Assembly: GCF_002208115.1 (NCBI RefSeq)
Contig: NZ_CP020946.1
Span: forward strand, 3,224,001-3,288,000
Direction: 5' to 3'
Length of the DNA stretch: 64,000 nt
From: Bdellovibrio bacteriovorus
Lineage (GTDB): Bacteria; Bdellovibrionota; Bdellovibrionia; Bdellovibrionales; Bdellovibrionaceae
Part shown: piece by piece, positions 53,912 through 63,282 of the stretch
How the letters are laid out: each line of letters begins with the position of its first letter
Numbering within the stretch: position 1 is the first letter of the stretch
Translations under genes and position numbers: made by a program
Notes under the pieces: model-generated
Database searches by the model: none
What the model saw: only the letters and a program-made list of their open reading frames with translations
Told to the model about the DNA's origin: nothing

Positions 53912-55273
53912 TTAAGGCATCAAAGTCGGACTTAAAACCTGATATCTATTCTGAATTTTCTGCCAGATATTTGAATGAGGCCCCGTGATTCCGTCCGGCC
54001 CGGCATTCCCCGCAAGACCGCGGGTCTTAGGATCGAACCTACCACCTGGCAGGAACTGACGCAGATCCGGAGCACCTTTGCCTTTGGCCGCTCCGGCTTG
54101 ACCGGCCATACCGGCGACACCGCGATCACCACCGCCACTACCCATACCAGAACCACCGAAGGATCCGCCGCCACCATAGAACCCGGCATTCACCTGAACA
54201 CCGTCTTCAAGGCCTTCTTCGCCTCCGGCGCCACCACCGGCTCCACCACCACCTCCGCCACCTGAGCTGGAGATGCCAGCGCCGCCGCCTTGTTTGCCAT
54301 CCACAGCTTCACCGGCCCCGCCAGAACCTGGTTTGCCAGGAAGAATGGAAGGCAGACTTGGCAGATCACCCCCGGACAAACTGGCCCCGGATGTTGACAG
54401 ACGCGAACCTGGATTTGTGCTGCTGATGAAAGTGGAACCCGCAGCGCTGTTTTCATTCATACAAACCGGATCGGTCGGGTTCTTTGAACAGACACAGACT
54501 TTGCTTCCGGCATTCGCTGGATTCGTGCAATCAGTTGCTGCCACTGCGGCACAGCCGGGCAGCGTTGGATTGGTCTTACAAAGTTCTTCCAATGCCGTTG
54601 TGTCCCCCGCCGTCAACGATGCACACTGAGCGGCGTTTTGCATGGTTCCGGCAAAATTATTGATTGCCTGATTGGCTTCCGCCACCTTGGCATCGAAGTC
54701 ATTGCAGCGTTGGGCTGCGCTTTCAGCAGAAGATCTCATCTGAGCCGAAGATCCCACACCGCCGGCAGCATCCAAACAAGCGGCATTGCTGTTGGCAAAT
54801 TCAACAACCTGATCACAAGCCGAATGGCAACTGGTAATGGATGATTGGCAGGTCAAACGATACGCGGCCACGGCCGCATTCGCTGCGGAACTGAAAGAGG
54901 CCATCTTCGAACAGGCCGCCTGGATACTTCCCGCCGTCTGTTGACCGAACATCAAACTAAGCTGTGAAGCCGAATTAGCGATGCCGCTCATGCCTGAATC
55001 ATTTTTTTCATCGCAAGTATAGGAAGTGTCGGTGACCTGAGCACTACACTGCTCACGCAGCTGGTTGTATTGAGACAGACAATCGGTATTGTTGACCTGA
55101 TTTGCGGCCACACACATATCGTTGCGACCACTGGGATCCGTCGGATCCGGCATAAAGCAGGTGAAACCTTCAGCGCACTGAGCCCGACAGCGGCGAGCCT
55201 CTGCATCCACAGGGATGAGAATCACTGAAAGCGCGAGCAACATTGTCACTGATAAAAACGATCTCATTCCCAT
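53912..55273 (-). CDS. Secreted Cys/Gly-rich protein, paralogue 2
   Basis: 453 residues. Signal peptide SVTMLLALSVILIPVDAEA, then the same plan as paralogue 1 with nearly identical blocks in the Cys domain (SYTCDEKNDSGMSGIANSASQLSLMF) and the Gly-rich half, ending GPDGITGPHSNIWQKIQNRYQVLSPTLMP. The leader upstream is also conserved in paralogue 1 (GGTAAAGTTCCC and AATGCCGA). This points to a recent tandem duplication with its promoter. Confidence 0.8.
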   Translation of the reverse strand: MGMRSFLSVTMLLALSVILIPVDAEARRCRAQCAEGFTCFMPDPTDPSGRNDMCVAANQVNNTDCLSQYNQLREQCSAQVTDTSYTCDEKNDSGMSGIANSASQLSLMFGQQTAGSIQAACSKMASFSSAANAAVAAYRLTCQSSITSCHSACDQVVEFANSNAACLDAAGGVGSSAQMRSSAESAAQRCNDFDAKVAEANQAINNFAGTMQNAAQCASLTAGDTTALEELCKTNPTLPGCAAVAATDCTNPANAGSKVCVCSKNPTDPVCMNENSAAGSTFISSTNPGSRLSTSGASLSGGDLPSLPSILPGKPGSGGAGEAVDGKQGGGAGISSSGGGGGGGAGGGAGGEEGLEDGVQVNAGFYGGGGSFGGSGMGSGGGDRGVAGMAGQAGAAKGKGAPDLRQFLPGGRFDPKTRGLAGNAGPDGITGPHSNIWQKIQNRYQVLSPTLMP

Positions 55274-55335
55274 GACAAACTGTTCGGCATTTCAGAGGGG
55301 AACTTTACCAAAGTGTAAGGAATCCCAGAGTGAGA

Positions 55336-56925
55336 TTATGGAATTAAGGTCGGTGTCAGAACCTGATATCGATTCTGAATTTTCTTCCAGATATTTGAAT
55401 GGGGACCCGTAATACCATCAGGTCCTCCGGTCCCCGCAACACCACGGGCTTTCGGATCATATTTTCCACCCGGCAGGAACTGTCGCAAATCCGGGGCACC
55501 GTTTTTACCGGCAACACCGGCTTGACCTGGCTGACCTTGACCAGCTCGGCCTTCACCACTGCCGCCTCCGTATCCCCCGAAGGATCCCCCGCCACCATAG
55601 AATCCGGCATTCACCGAGTGACCACCCTCTTCGCCTTCCGCACCACCACCTTCACCGGCACCAGCGGCACCGCCGCCGCCGCCACCACCTGAACTGGAGA
55701 TGCCCGCACCGCCACCTTGCTTGCCGTCCACAGCTTCACCCGCGCCACCAGAGCCCCGCTTGCCATGCTCAATCCCCGGCAATGAAGGCAAATCACCACC
55801 GGACAACTCAACGCCGGAGGTGTTTAGGCGAGCCCCGGGATTGGTGCTGCTCAGGAAGGTGGATCCACCACTGCTGTTTTCAGACATACAAATGGGATCA
55901 GTCGGATTCTTGGAGCAAACGCAGATTTTTGTGCCTGCAAGTTCGGGCTTGGTGCAATCCACCGGTCCCGTCGCCACACATCCTGGAAGATTCGGATTGG
56001 TCTTACAGAGCTCTGGAACAGGCGCACCGTCACCCGACGTGGCCGCCGCACAGCTCGCTGCATTTCGCATGGTGCCCGCCACATTGTTGATCGCCTGAGT
56101 CGCCTCTTGCACCTTGCTTTCAAACTGATCGCAGCGCTCAGCCTTGGATTCAGCATTTTGCAGCAGCATCGCATTGGATCCTGCCGTTCCCTGAAAACCC
56201 TGAACCGTGCACGTCGGATTGTTCTGAACGAAATCAACAAGCTTGCTGCAAGTCGAACGGCAGGTTCCCAAGGCACTGTTGCAATTCAGGCGATAAGCCG
56301 CGACAGCCGCATTGGCCGCCGCCGAAAAACTGGCCATCTGCGAACACGCCGACTGAATACTGCCCGAGGTCTGCTGCCCCAGCATCAAGCCCAACTGCGA
56401 AGCGGTGTTGGCAACACCGGACATGCCAGAGTCATTTTTTTCATCACAAGTGTGCGAAGTCTCCTGAACCGCATTCGAACATTCATTCAGCAGTTCGGTA
56501 TATTGGGAAGTACAATCATTCACCGTCGACTGAGTGTTGCCATTGATGATATCGATTCGGCACTGATAGTCCCGCCCGCTGCCATTCACATCCACACACT
56601 CGGAAACCGGGCAGCGCCCCCCGCAGGGCACTGACCCTGGTTCGGGATTATAATTGGAGGACTGAGCTGGTTCCTGCTGGCGTTGCTGGGCCGGTCGCGA
56701 GGTGCCTGATGACCGTGGCGCGCCTCCACAGCGGCCCTCGTTCTGGGTCTGCACCACGCACATGTCATATTTTCGCATTTGAGATTGATCGGCCTGACCC
56801 GACTTCGGAAGGAATCTGGCTGCACACCATTCAGCGCAACCCAAGAACGTGTCCGCAGACGCCGGTGCGCTCAAAAGAAGTGCCGAGAATAAGAGGGATA
56901 TACACCCAAAGTACCAGTTCCCCAT
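55336..56925 (-). CDS. Secreted Cys/Gly-rich protein, paralogue 3
   Basis: 529 residues. Signal peptide CISLLFSALLLSAPASA. An added N-terminal part (about 25-140) carries extra Cys pairs, e.g. CAEWCAARFLPKSGQ and GSVPCGGRCPVSECVDVNG. The rest matches the other two, with TSHTCDEKNDSGMSGVANTASQLGLM and final GPDGITGPHSNIWKKIQNRYQVLTPTLIP. It is the most divergent and longest copy and is first in the transcript direction. Confidence 0.8.
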   Translation of the reverse strand: MGNWYFGCISLLFSALLLSAPASADTFLGCAEWCAARFLPKSGQADQSQMRKYDMCVVQTQNEGRCGGAPRSSGTSRPAQQRQQEPAQSSNYNPEPGSVPCGGRCPVSECVDVNGSGRDYQCRIDIINGNTQSTVNDCTSQYTELLNECSNAVQETSHTCDEKNDSGMSGVANTASQLGLMLGQQTSGSIQSACSQMASFSAAANAAVAAYRLNCNSALGTCRSTCSKLVDFVQNNPTCTVQGFQGTAGSNAMLLQNAESKAERCDQFESKVQEATQAINNVAGTMRNAASCAAATSGDGAPVPELCKTNPNLPGCVATGPVDCTKPELAGTKICVCSKNPTDPICMSENSSGGSTFLSSTNPGARLNTSGVELSGGDLPSLPGIEHGKRGSGGAGEAVDGKQGGGAGISSSGGGGGGGAAGAGEGGGAEGEEGGHSVNAGFYGGGGSFGGYGGGSGEGRAGQGQPGQAGVAGKNGAPDLRQFLPGGKYDPKARGVAGTGGPDGITGPHSNIWKKIQNRYQVLTPTLIP

Positions 56926-57079
56926 GGTTTTCTCTTCGGCCCCCCCACACTGTTCCTATAGCGCCTCACAATATATTCTCATGTTTTAATGTTCCCTGTT
57001 CTCAAATTAATTTAACAAATCATATTCTTGATTAGAGACCACTATCTGTCTCAGAATGAGATCAATACAGGAGTTCCCA

Positions 57080-57565
57080 ATGAAGAAGCATCTTTATGAT
57101 TTCACCGTCAAAGCCGCCAACGGCCAGCCCGTGTCTCTGGATCAGTACCGTGACAAAGTGGTGCTGGTGGTGAACGTGGCGAGCAAATGTGGTTACACTC
57201 CCCAATACAAAGGCCTTGAGGAACTTTACCAGCAGAACAAAGACAACGGCCTTGTCATCCTGGGCTTCCCCTGCAACCAGTTCGGCGCGCAAGAACCGGG
57301 CAGCAACGAAGAGATTCAGCAGTTCTGTGAATTGAACTATGGCGTGTCCTTCCCGGTGATGGGCAAAGTCGAGGTGAACGGCGGCAATGCTGATCCTCTG
57401 TACCAGTGGATGAAAGAGGAAGCTCCGGGACTGCTGGGAACTGAAATGATCAAATGGAATTTCACCAAGTTCCTGATTGGAAAAGACGGAACTGTGTTGA
57501 AACGTTTCGCCCCGAAAGACGAACCCAAAGACATCGCTGACGACATCAAAAAAGCCCTGGCTTAG
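57080..57565 (+). CDS. Glutathione peroxidase (Cys type)
   Basis: 161 residues from the ATG at 57080 (AGGAG seven bases upstream). Catalytic Cys 37 in NVASKCGYTPQYKGLEEL, followed by FPCNQFGAQEPGSNEEI and WNFTKFLIGKDG. Reduces hydroperoxides, using glutathione or thioredoxin. It is not a selenoprotein: the codon is TGT. Fits defence against oxidative stress in prey. Confidence 0.94.
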   Translation: MKKHLYDFTVKAANGQPVSLDQYRDKVVLVVNVASKCGYTPQYKGLEELYQQNKDNGLVILGFPCNQFGAQEPGSNEEIQQFCELNYGVSFPVMGKVEVNGGNADPLYQWMKEEAPGLLGTEMIKWNFTKFLIGKDGTVLKRFAPKDEPKDIADDIKKALA

Positions 57566-57660
57566 ATCTCGCCGCGAAACATACAAATAAACGTCACCGG
57601 ACTGTCTGTGGCTTAAACACCGCCACAGCAGCCAGGTCCCTCACTTTCCTTCCCGCCTTC

Positions 57661-57676
57661 TGGCATCGTCGTTGCT
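57661..57676 (+). promoter_or_regulatory. Candidate sigma-54 promoter of the subtilisin-like gene
   Basis: TGGCATCGTCGTTGCT: TGGCAT, 5 bases, TTGCT. GG and GC are 10 bases apart; one mismatch to TGGCAC. The expected start near 57687 leaves a 20-base leader with AAGGAAGGG before the ATG at 57707. Confidence 0.5.
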
Positions 57677-57706
57677 ATCTCCTCCTTATATACAAGGAAG
57701 GGATCC

Positions 57707-59911
57707 ATGGTGATTTTCCGCCCGCTGCTGAAAGCTTTGCTGTTTTGTCTCGTTGTGGGACAATCGACTGCTTTTGCCGCCCTTAAAGTGGAAAAAGAAA
57801 AGTTCGACAACGGGGTCGTTTCCCGCGAGTCGTACTATCAGGACTCCCGACTGGTAGAGCGTCGTTATTTCAATATCGACGGCGTCTTCACCGCGTGGAC
57901 ACGCTTTACCTATCCGGCGGCAGGCCGGGTGATTGTCACGGACCTTTCCGTTGAAAAAGAAAGCTACGGCCTTGTCCAAACCCGCGAGGAATGGACCGGA
58001 CTTGATGCGAACAATTCGCAGACTGAAAAATCCCGTCTTATACGCAAATGGCACTTTACCAAAGAAGCCCCTTTCAATCTGGAATATGTGGGCTGGAATG
58101 AACAAACCTCGCCGTTCCGGGAAATCCAAAAAGACTATCTGGATAAGAACGAGAAGGTAACCAGCTCGGTTTACCTTTACTACAAGGGCACCGATGAAAA
58201 GCCGTATGCCTTTATCGAAAAGGACCCCGCCGGAAAGACGATTGCGGAATTCAGTCTGTATGAAAAGTATGATCTGGAAAAGTCACTGAGAGAGGCTGGC
58301 AAAACTGCCGCCGAGATCAAAGTGCTGAAAAACCAGCGTGAAAACCCGGACAAGTTCGTTATCGCGATCATCGATTCCGGTTTTGACTACAATCACAGTG
58401 AACTGGTCACAAAGTGGTGGAACAATCCGGCAGAACCCGTCGATGGCATTGATAACGATGGCAACGGCTGGGTGGATGATAACTTTGGCTGGGATCAGGT
58501 TCGCGATATAGGCCTGCCAACAGAATCCACCAGCGGGCTGCAGAAAGACCACCGTCCTCTGTCGCATGGAACTCACGTCGCACACATCGCCACCAAGGGC
58601 TTGAACAATGTGGCTCTGGTTGGGTTTGCCGGTGATTACACCCGCGCTGAATATATCAAGAAGATGTCCGCCTTCATCAAACAACATAAAGTCCGTCTGG
58701 TGAATATGAGTCTGGGCTTCCCCTCAGATAACAAGGACATGCTGGGTTTGCGCGATGGTATTCGTGCCTATAAGACCATGATCGAAGAAAATCCAGAGAC
58801 TCTGTTCGTCGTGGCCTCGGGCAACGCCGGTCAGGATCTGGACATCAGCAAGAACCGTCAGTACCCGGCAAGCTTCACTCACCCCAACGTGATGAAAGTG
58901 GGCGCACTGAATGCCGCCACGATCGAAGAGGTCACCCCTGAAAATGCGACGATGGCTGACTTCAGCAATTTCGGTCAGGACAACGTCGATATTCTGGCTC
59001 CGGGGGTTGACGTCAATGCAGCCTCTTTGGGGGGCGGCCTGATTAAACATTCCGGGACCTCGATGGCGACACCTTACATGGTGAATCTGATTGCGCAACT
59101 ATGGGCCGAGCTTCCACATCTGACAGCGGCGGAAGTCCGTCAGTTGTTTATCGAAACAGCCCAAGTCACCAAAACACCCGCACCGATCAAGTCCCGAGGT
59201 TATGTTGATTTGAAGGCGGCTTTGCTCAAAGGAAAAATCAAAAAGCTGCAGGGCCGTTCTGCCGCCCTGGAAGGACCAAACTGCTGGAACGCATCCACTT
59301 ATCTGGCGGGAATTTCACAAGGCATCCACCACACTGTGGGCAGTGAATTTGCCAACGTGCTTGAATCACCGCTATGCACCCAGATTTCCCGCGAAGAAGC
59401 ACAAGCCGGAGACATCGTCGCCCTTCGCCGGGTGAACCGCAAAGGCAAAGTCCTGCCTGCCGCGTTTGCCTCGGAAGTGCATGGTGACACACACCTTAAT
59501 TCCGGCATCGGATTCACTAAAAACGGCGTGATGCCGCAAGCCCCGTATGAAGTGCAAAGCAGCGAGCACATCTTCAACAAGTACCGCTCTACCGATGGCC
59601 GCGAGTGCAAAAAACTGGGAATTGAACGTCAGGACTGCCGCTTGGTCGAAATGGTCTATCGCTGCCAGACGCTGGAATCTTACATGAATGCTCGCGGCGG
59701 CTTGAATGCCTTCGAACAGGACATTCAACTGGCTCTGGATAAAGCAGAAAAGAATCTGGAAGAGCACTTTCTGAATGGAAAGCAACTCAACCCGGATTTT
59801 TCCCTGCAGGGCATCGCAGGCAGGATTGAGGGCTTGAAAGCCCAGGGCAGCACTCAGATGGTCATCGACTATTTTGAGTCCCGCTTAACTTCGCTGGAAT
59901 TTGGAAATTAG
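57707..59911 (+). CDS. Secreted subtilisin-like serine protease (S8)
   Basis: 734 residues with a signal peptide (LLFCLVVGQSTAFAA). An N-terminal domain of about 200 residues is followed by S8: Asp in IIDSGFDYNHSE (about 223), His in HGTHVAHIA (about 286), Ser in SGTSMATPYMVNL (about 451). All three are present. The C-terminal 230 residues include several Cys, KGKVLPAAFASEVHGD, and no known domain. Likely exported to act on prey or cell envelope proteins. Confidence 0.93.
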   Translation: MVIFRPLLKALLFCLVVGQSTAFAALKVEKEKFDNGVVSRESYYQDSRLVERRYFNIDGVFTAWTRFTYPAAGRVIVTDLSVEKESYGLVQTREEWTGLDANNSQTEKSRLIRKWHFTKEAPFNLEYVGWNEQTSPFREIQKDYLDKNEKVTSSVYLYYKGTDEKPYAFIEKDPAGKTIAEFSLYEKYDLEKSLREAGKTAAEIKVLKNQRENPDKFVIAIIDSGFDYNHSELVTKWWNNPAEPVDGIDNDGNGWVDDNFGWDQVRDIGLPTESTSGLQKDHRPLSHGTHVAHIATKGLNNVALVGFAGDYTRAEYIKKMSAFIKQHKVRLVNMSLGFPSDNKDMLGLRDGIRAYKTMIEENPETLFVVASGNAGQDLDISKNRQYPASFTHPNVMKVGALNAATIEEVTPENATMADFSNFGQDNVDILAPGVDVNAASLGGGLIKHSGTSMATPYMVNLIAQLWAELPHLTAAEVRQLFIETAQVTKTPAPIKSRGYVDLKAALLKGKIKKLQGRSAALEGPNCWNASTYLAGISQGIHHTVGSEFANVLESPLCTQISREEAQAGDIVALRRVNRKGKVLPAAFASEVHGDTHLNSGIGFTKNGVMPQAPYEVQSSEHIFNKYRSTDGRECKKLGIERQDCRLVEMVYRCQTLESYMNARGGLNAFEQDIQLALDKAEKNLEEHFLNGKQLNPDFSLQGIAGRIEGLKAQGSTQMVIDYFESRLTSLEFGN

Positions 59912-59953
59912 ACATTTAAATAAGTAAATGAATTTTTAAAAAGGAGAATTTTT

Positions 59954-60382
59954 ATGAAAAAGGTTTTGATGGTTGCTTTGCTGATGGCGGGTGTTCAGGC
60001 TCAGGCGGATACGGAAATGCGTGTTTATACGAACGCGGAAGGTTGCACTGTGATTCAGGAAGCCCGCACTAACGGCACCACTTACGACATTGAAATGGCC
60101 GGTCAGCGCGCCTTCGTGGGTGTTTTGCATGACAGATCCACCGGAGACATCGCCGCTTTCTGTGATGACGTGAAAATCACCAGCACAGCAAAAGGCTTGA
60201 AGATGGAATGCGCGAAAAACCAGAATGGCGGCCTGACGACTCGCGGAGCTGCCGAACTGGGTCTTTTGAAAGATGGCACTTTGACTTCAATCAGTGTGAT
60301 CGGCCAGGTTAAAAAGTTGTTGGGTTGGCAGACCGACACTGAGATTTCCTGTGCTAATCTGGAAGAGGACGTCGGTCCCTAG
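59954..60382 (+). CDS. Small secreted protein of unknown function
   Basis: 142 residues with a signal peptide (VALLMAGVQAQAD). The mature part has four Cys and mixed strands (VYTNAEGCTVIQEA, CDDVKITSTAKGLKMECAKN). A strong RBS AAAGGAG precedes the ATG. It begins 42 bases after the subtilisin-like gene and may be co-transcribed; it could be a propeptide-type inhibitor, which is speculation. Confidence 0.75.
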   Translation: MKKVLMVALLMAGVQAQADTEMRVYTNAEGCTVIQEARTNGTTYDIEMAGQRAFVGVLHDRSTGDIAAFCDDVKITSTAKGLKMECAKNQNGGLTTRGAAELGLLKDGTLTSISVIGQVKKLLGWQTDTEISCANLEEDVGP

Positions 60383-61126
60383 TTACCTTCTTGGTGGTAT
60401 GATAACGATATTACGCGTGCCGGGATACCCGGTGCGCTGTCTTGCCGCTTCGGCCTCCGCCGGGGTTGCCATGCGGAATGGAAAGCTGTTTTTGATATTG
60501 GCAAAACCCATCCGGTTGAAGGTGTTTTCCTTGGCATAAGGTTTCGTGAATCCGGTGTAAAAATCAAACCGGCCCGGCCCTTTGATAGCTCCCCCCGCAT
60601 CCCGCACAACAAAGAACCCGTCATGAGTCACTCCGTTAGGCATCACGGCCCCATCCAGCCTGGGCACATAGATCACATCCCCGATTTTATAAATACTTAA
60701 GTCCGCGGCCACCGTGTAATACGGATCCAAACAGACATTGCGCATTCCATATCCATAAGGACACTTGCGCATGTCGACTTCCTTAAAGCGGGGAATGTTG
60801 TCGGCTCCGCGGGCATAGTAATTAAATGAACGAAAACGTCCATCCTCATCGTGAACATAACAAGCCCCTTGCATAACACAGTTGTTGAAGTCCGCAGCAC
60901 AAAGACGCGTCAGCACCTTGTCTTCCGGCGACAACATTTCAACCCGAACCTCATCCTGACACTTGTCCACGTCAAATTTGATAATGGGCTTATAGTAGAT
61001 GGTGGGATTCAAGTACAAGGGCTCTTGTGGTTCGGGTAAAGGAGGAGGCATCGGAGCATCCGAGTAATCATCGGCACGAGCCTCCAAACTAATGGCCAGA
61101 ACTAAAGTCAGAAACACTTTCAACAT
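60383..61126 (-). CDS. Secreted 3D-domain protein
   Basis: 247 residues with a signal peptide (LTLVLAISLEARA). The C-terminal half carries a 3D (MltA-like double-psi barrel) domain: KIGDVIYVPRL and VRDAGGAIKGPGRFDFYTG, where the three Asp-type positions are seen. Such domains occur in lytic transglycosylases and wall-binding proteins. The N-terminal half has four Cys and no match. GGCCC/GGGCC near the ATG forms a small hairpin. Confidence 0.78.
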   Translation of the reverse strand: MLKVFLTLVLAISLEARADDYSDAPMPPPLPEPQEPLYLNPTIYYKPIIKFDVDKCQDEVRVEMLSPEDKVLTRLCAADFNNCVMQGACYVHDEDGRFRSFNYYARGADNIPRFKEVDMRKCPYGYGMRNVCLDPYYTVAADLSIYKIGDVIYVPRLDGAVMPNGVTHDGFFVVRDAGGAIKGPGRFDFYTGFTKPYAKENTFNRMGFANIKNSFPFRMATPAEAEAARQRTGYPGTRNIVIIPPRR

Positions 61127-61193
61127 GGCCCCATACTAACAAACTCAAAGGGCCAGCAGGTCTTTTCGGGTAAAAGACATAAACCAGTGCGAC

Positions 61194-61215
61194 AAAAGGT
61201 ACCAGGTACCTTTTT
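61194..61215. terminator. Candidate terminator between two minus-strand genes
   Basis: AAAAGGTACC / GGTACCTTTT with a single-base centre; T4-5 on both sides. It lies after the CDP-diacylglycerol pyrophosphatase gene. Confidence 0.45.
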
Positions 61216-61246
61216 CCGAAGCGCCGCAACACTTAAATTTCTATAA

Positions 61247-62026
61247 TCAATGGGCCAACTGAGGGCAAGAGTGATCCTGAATCTCTTCGACGGAGCCGTA
61301 ATTGTTTGTGCCACGCTCAAAGCGACTTGTGAGCAAAATCAAACTATGGCCCTTCTTTTTGTCTTTCACCGCCACCAGGCCCAGCCCAAACTCGCCGCTG
61401 TGATCTTTGGCACCTGGCACTCCGTCGGCCAGCATCTGGAAGGCGTTGCCTTTTTCCAGCTCTTTTTCGCTGATCTTACGGACATAGTACTTATGACCCA
61501 ACAAGGGCTGCGGCAACAACGTCCATCCGTTTTTCAGTTTCGCCGCTTGCTCCTGCAGTTGCTGCTGGACCTGAGGTTTCACGCAAGACACATGGATGTG
61601 CAACTGATTCTGACTGCGCCCGAACTGAGAATTGATCGCCAAAGACACCGCTTCCACCGGAATGACAGAACCGTGCTTTTTATCCATATAGGTTTTGGCT
61701 TTCCAGGCCAGATCAAAATAGTTCGTCGCACCCGCAGCGCGGATTTCAGGGCTTTCCATACCGGTGATTTTCTCCGTCGGCATCAGCAGATACTGCAAAT
61801 CTCCGACGCGGTCTTTGAACACGACATAACCTTTTTCCTCGCCTTGCGCGATGTTCACTTCGATGCACGGATTTTTCTCTTCACCGATTTTATGCAAAGG
61901 CAGACACTGCGTGCTGATGATATTCCACAAAGCATCCGAACGCGGAACTTCAACGACAGGCTTAGATTTGCAGGAGCTCAGTCCCAGGACAGCAACAGCG
62001 GCAAAAACGAAAGACAGGTTTTTCAC
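61247..62026 (-). CDS. cdh: CDP-diacylglycerol pyrophosphatase-like lipoprotein
   Basis: 259 residues, GTG start with GGAGG. Lipobox LSSC. Family residues: ALWNIISTQCLPL, GYVVFKDRVGDLQYLLMPTEKITGMESPE, SVIPVEAVSLAINSQFGRSQNQLHIHVSCVKPQ (HxH). It converts CDP-diacylglycerol to phosphatidate and CMP. The HxH motif resembles the HIT fold. Confidence 0.87.
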   Translation of the reverse strand: MKNLSFVFAAVAVLGLSSCKSKPVVEVPRSDALWNIISTQCLPLHKIGEEKNPCIEVNIAQGEEKGYVVFKDRVGDLQYLLMPTEKITGMESPEIRAAGATNYFDLAWKAKTYMDKKHGSVIPVEAVSLAINSQFGRSQNQLHIHVSCVKPQVQQQLQEQAAKLKNGWTLLPQPLLGHKYYVRKISEKELEKGNAFQMLADGVPGAKDHSGEFGLGLVAVKDKKKGHSLILLTSRFERGTNNYGSVEEIQDHSCPQLAH

Positions 62027-62135
62027 AAACGACCTCCGTTTAGAAATTTATCCAAACGGAGGCACCAAATCACGAAGTCAGTGATTATCCCTCACTTCGT
62101 CCAGTCGCCTACGCCGGCAGAGCTTTCGCGACAGC

Positions 62136-62176
62136 GGCAGAGCTGTATCCACGACCGTCGATACAGCTGAAGCAGC
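62136..62176 (+). repeat. Hairpin repeat element, copy d
   Basis: 41 bases from GGCAGAGCT to GCTGAAGCAGC with AGCTGTAT/ATACAGCT stem and 12-base loop. It ends immediately before the stop codon of gene 62177. A second partial GGCCGGCAGAGCT-like half occurs at 62112-62124. Confidence 0.7.
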
Positions 62177-62596
62177 TTATTTCATCTTCTTCAACAGACG
62201 CGAGTAAGCATCGGCATCCGCAGGCCTCGCCCAGTCGTGACCGACTTTAAGCAGATCCTCGTCGGTCACTTCAAGCCCCAGCCACTGAATGAAGTTTTCA
62301 TCACAGATGAAGAAGTCTTTCTGGTATGGCAACAGATAGCCGCCATCCGATTCCAGATGGGCCCGGGCCTCGTCATAAGACGCATACCAGACTTTCCAGT
62401 AAGCGCTGTGACCCTTCTTGCAGAAGTCCACCTGGTTTTCCAGCGTGGCTTTCAGATCATTCCACGAGGCAAAACCCGCAGTCTTGGCAATCAGGGCAAA
62501 AGCATCCTTTAACTGAAAATCCTGACCGGCTTTCTGTTTGGCTTTTTGCAAAAGTTTGGCTTTGATTCGATACGATTCAAGGCGTGATACAGACAT
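62177..62596 (-). CDS. Protein of unknown function
   Basis: 139 residues from the ATG at 62596 (AAGGA 7 bases upstream; a longer frame starting 45 bases upstream lacks this). N-terminal helical (SRLESYRIKAKLLQKAKQKAG), then an AFALIAKTAGFASWNDLKATLE segment resembling a motif repeated in several small bacterial proteins, and a C-terminal acidic part. No function recognised. Confidence 0.68.
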   Translation of the reverse strand: MSVSRLESYRIKAKLLQKAKQKAGQDFQLKDAFALIAKTAGFASWNDLKATLENQVDFCKKGHSAYWKVWYASYDEARAHLESDGGYLLPYQKDFFICDENFIQWLGLEVTDEDLLKVGHDWARPADADAYSRLLKKMK

Positions 62597-62823
62597 AGAA
62601 CATCCTTTGGTCTTGTCGCCGTCCCCGCCCATGGCAACCAAAAGAATTAATTTTGATTTTTTGAAGACACGATTTAGATCGCATCACGAAATGAGATTCT
62701 CTTTTGCGGGTGCAGGCTTTTTCGCGAAGCCTTGAACCCAATATAATCGAAAACCGGAATTCCCGAAAGAGGAAATCTTAAACCCCGCTTCCAAGAGAGA
62801 AAAACCAAAATCAAATCAGCACC

Positions 62824-63174
62824 TTAAAGCTTATCCAGAACTTCCTTCAGAACGATCGCATGGTTAGTTTTTTCGTCCCGGGCGGCATACAGCAAAGTCA
62901 CATTCCCATCCTGAGCCCGCTCGGCCAGCTCCGCCAGTTTATCGTGGGCTTCGGCGGATTTAAGTTCCTTTTTGTATTCTGTGCGAAACTCCCCGAACTT
63001 TTCGGGCTTGTGTCCGAACTCTTTGCGCAGCTCCGTGCTGGGACAGATTTCTTTCGGCCATTCACTGAATTTCAAATCTTCTTTTTTAATTCCCCGAGGC
63101 CACAGACGATCCACCAACACACGATAACCATCATCCTTACTGGGCTTTTCATACACACGCTTGATCTTGATCAT
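62824..63174 (-). CDS. DUF488 family protein
   Basis: 116 residues. Typical VLVDRLWPRGIKKEDLKFSEWPKEICPSTELRKEFGH and TLLYAARDEKTNHAIVLKEVL. Family of small proteins of unknown function, linked in some cases to stress. An alone-standing gene. Confidence 0.9.
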   Translation of the reverse strand: MIKIKRVYEKPSKDDGYRVLVDRLWPRGIKKEDLKFSEWPKEICPSTELRKEFGHKPEKFGEFRTEYKKELKSAEAHDKLAELAERAQDGNVTLLYAARDEKTNHAIVLKEVLDKL

Positions 63175-63241
63175 AGTATAAGAATTTTACGCAACGCTTC
63201 TGCAAAAGTAAGCAGGTACCTTTTGGGGATGGGAAAAAACA

Positions 63242-63270
63242 AAAGCCCCGTCCTTTTGGAACGGGGCTTT
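63242..63270 (-). terminator. Intrinsic terminator after recA
   Basis: AAAGCCCCGT / ACGGGGCTTT stem with loop CCTTTTGGA; on the minus strand TTTTGTTTTTT follows. Confidence 0.85.
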
Positions 63271-63282
63271 GAGATTTAAAAA

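Noticed and set aside
61194-61215. GGTACC-containing hairpins at 61194, 45426 and GGTACC at 63214 and 27602 as a dispersed repeat family
   Set aside because: Surrounding bases differ; the 6-base string is expected many times by chance, and two cases are ordinary terminators.
62538-62735. Plus-strand 65-residue frame upstream of gene 62177
   Set aside because: It overlaps the start of the minus-strand gene and has no RBS or recognisable motif.
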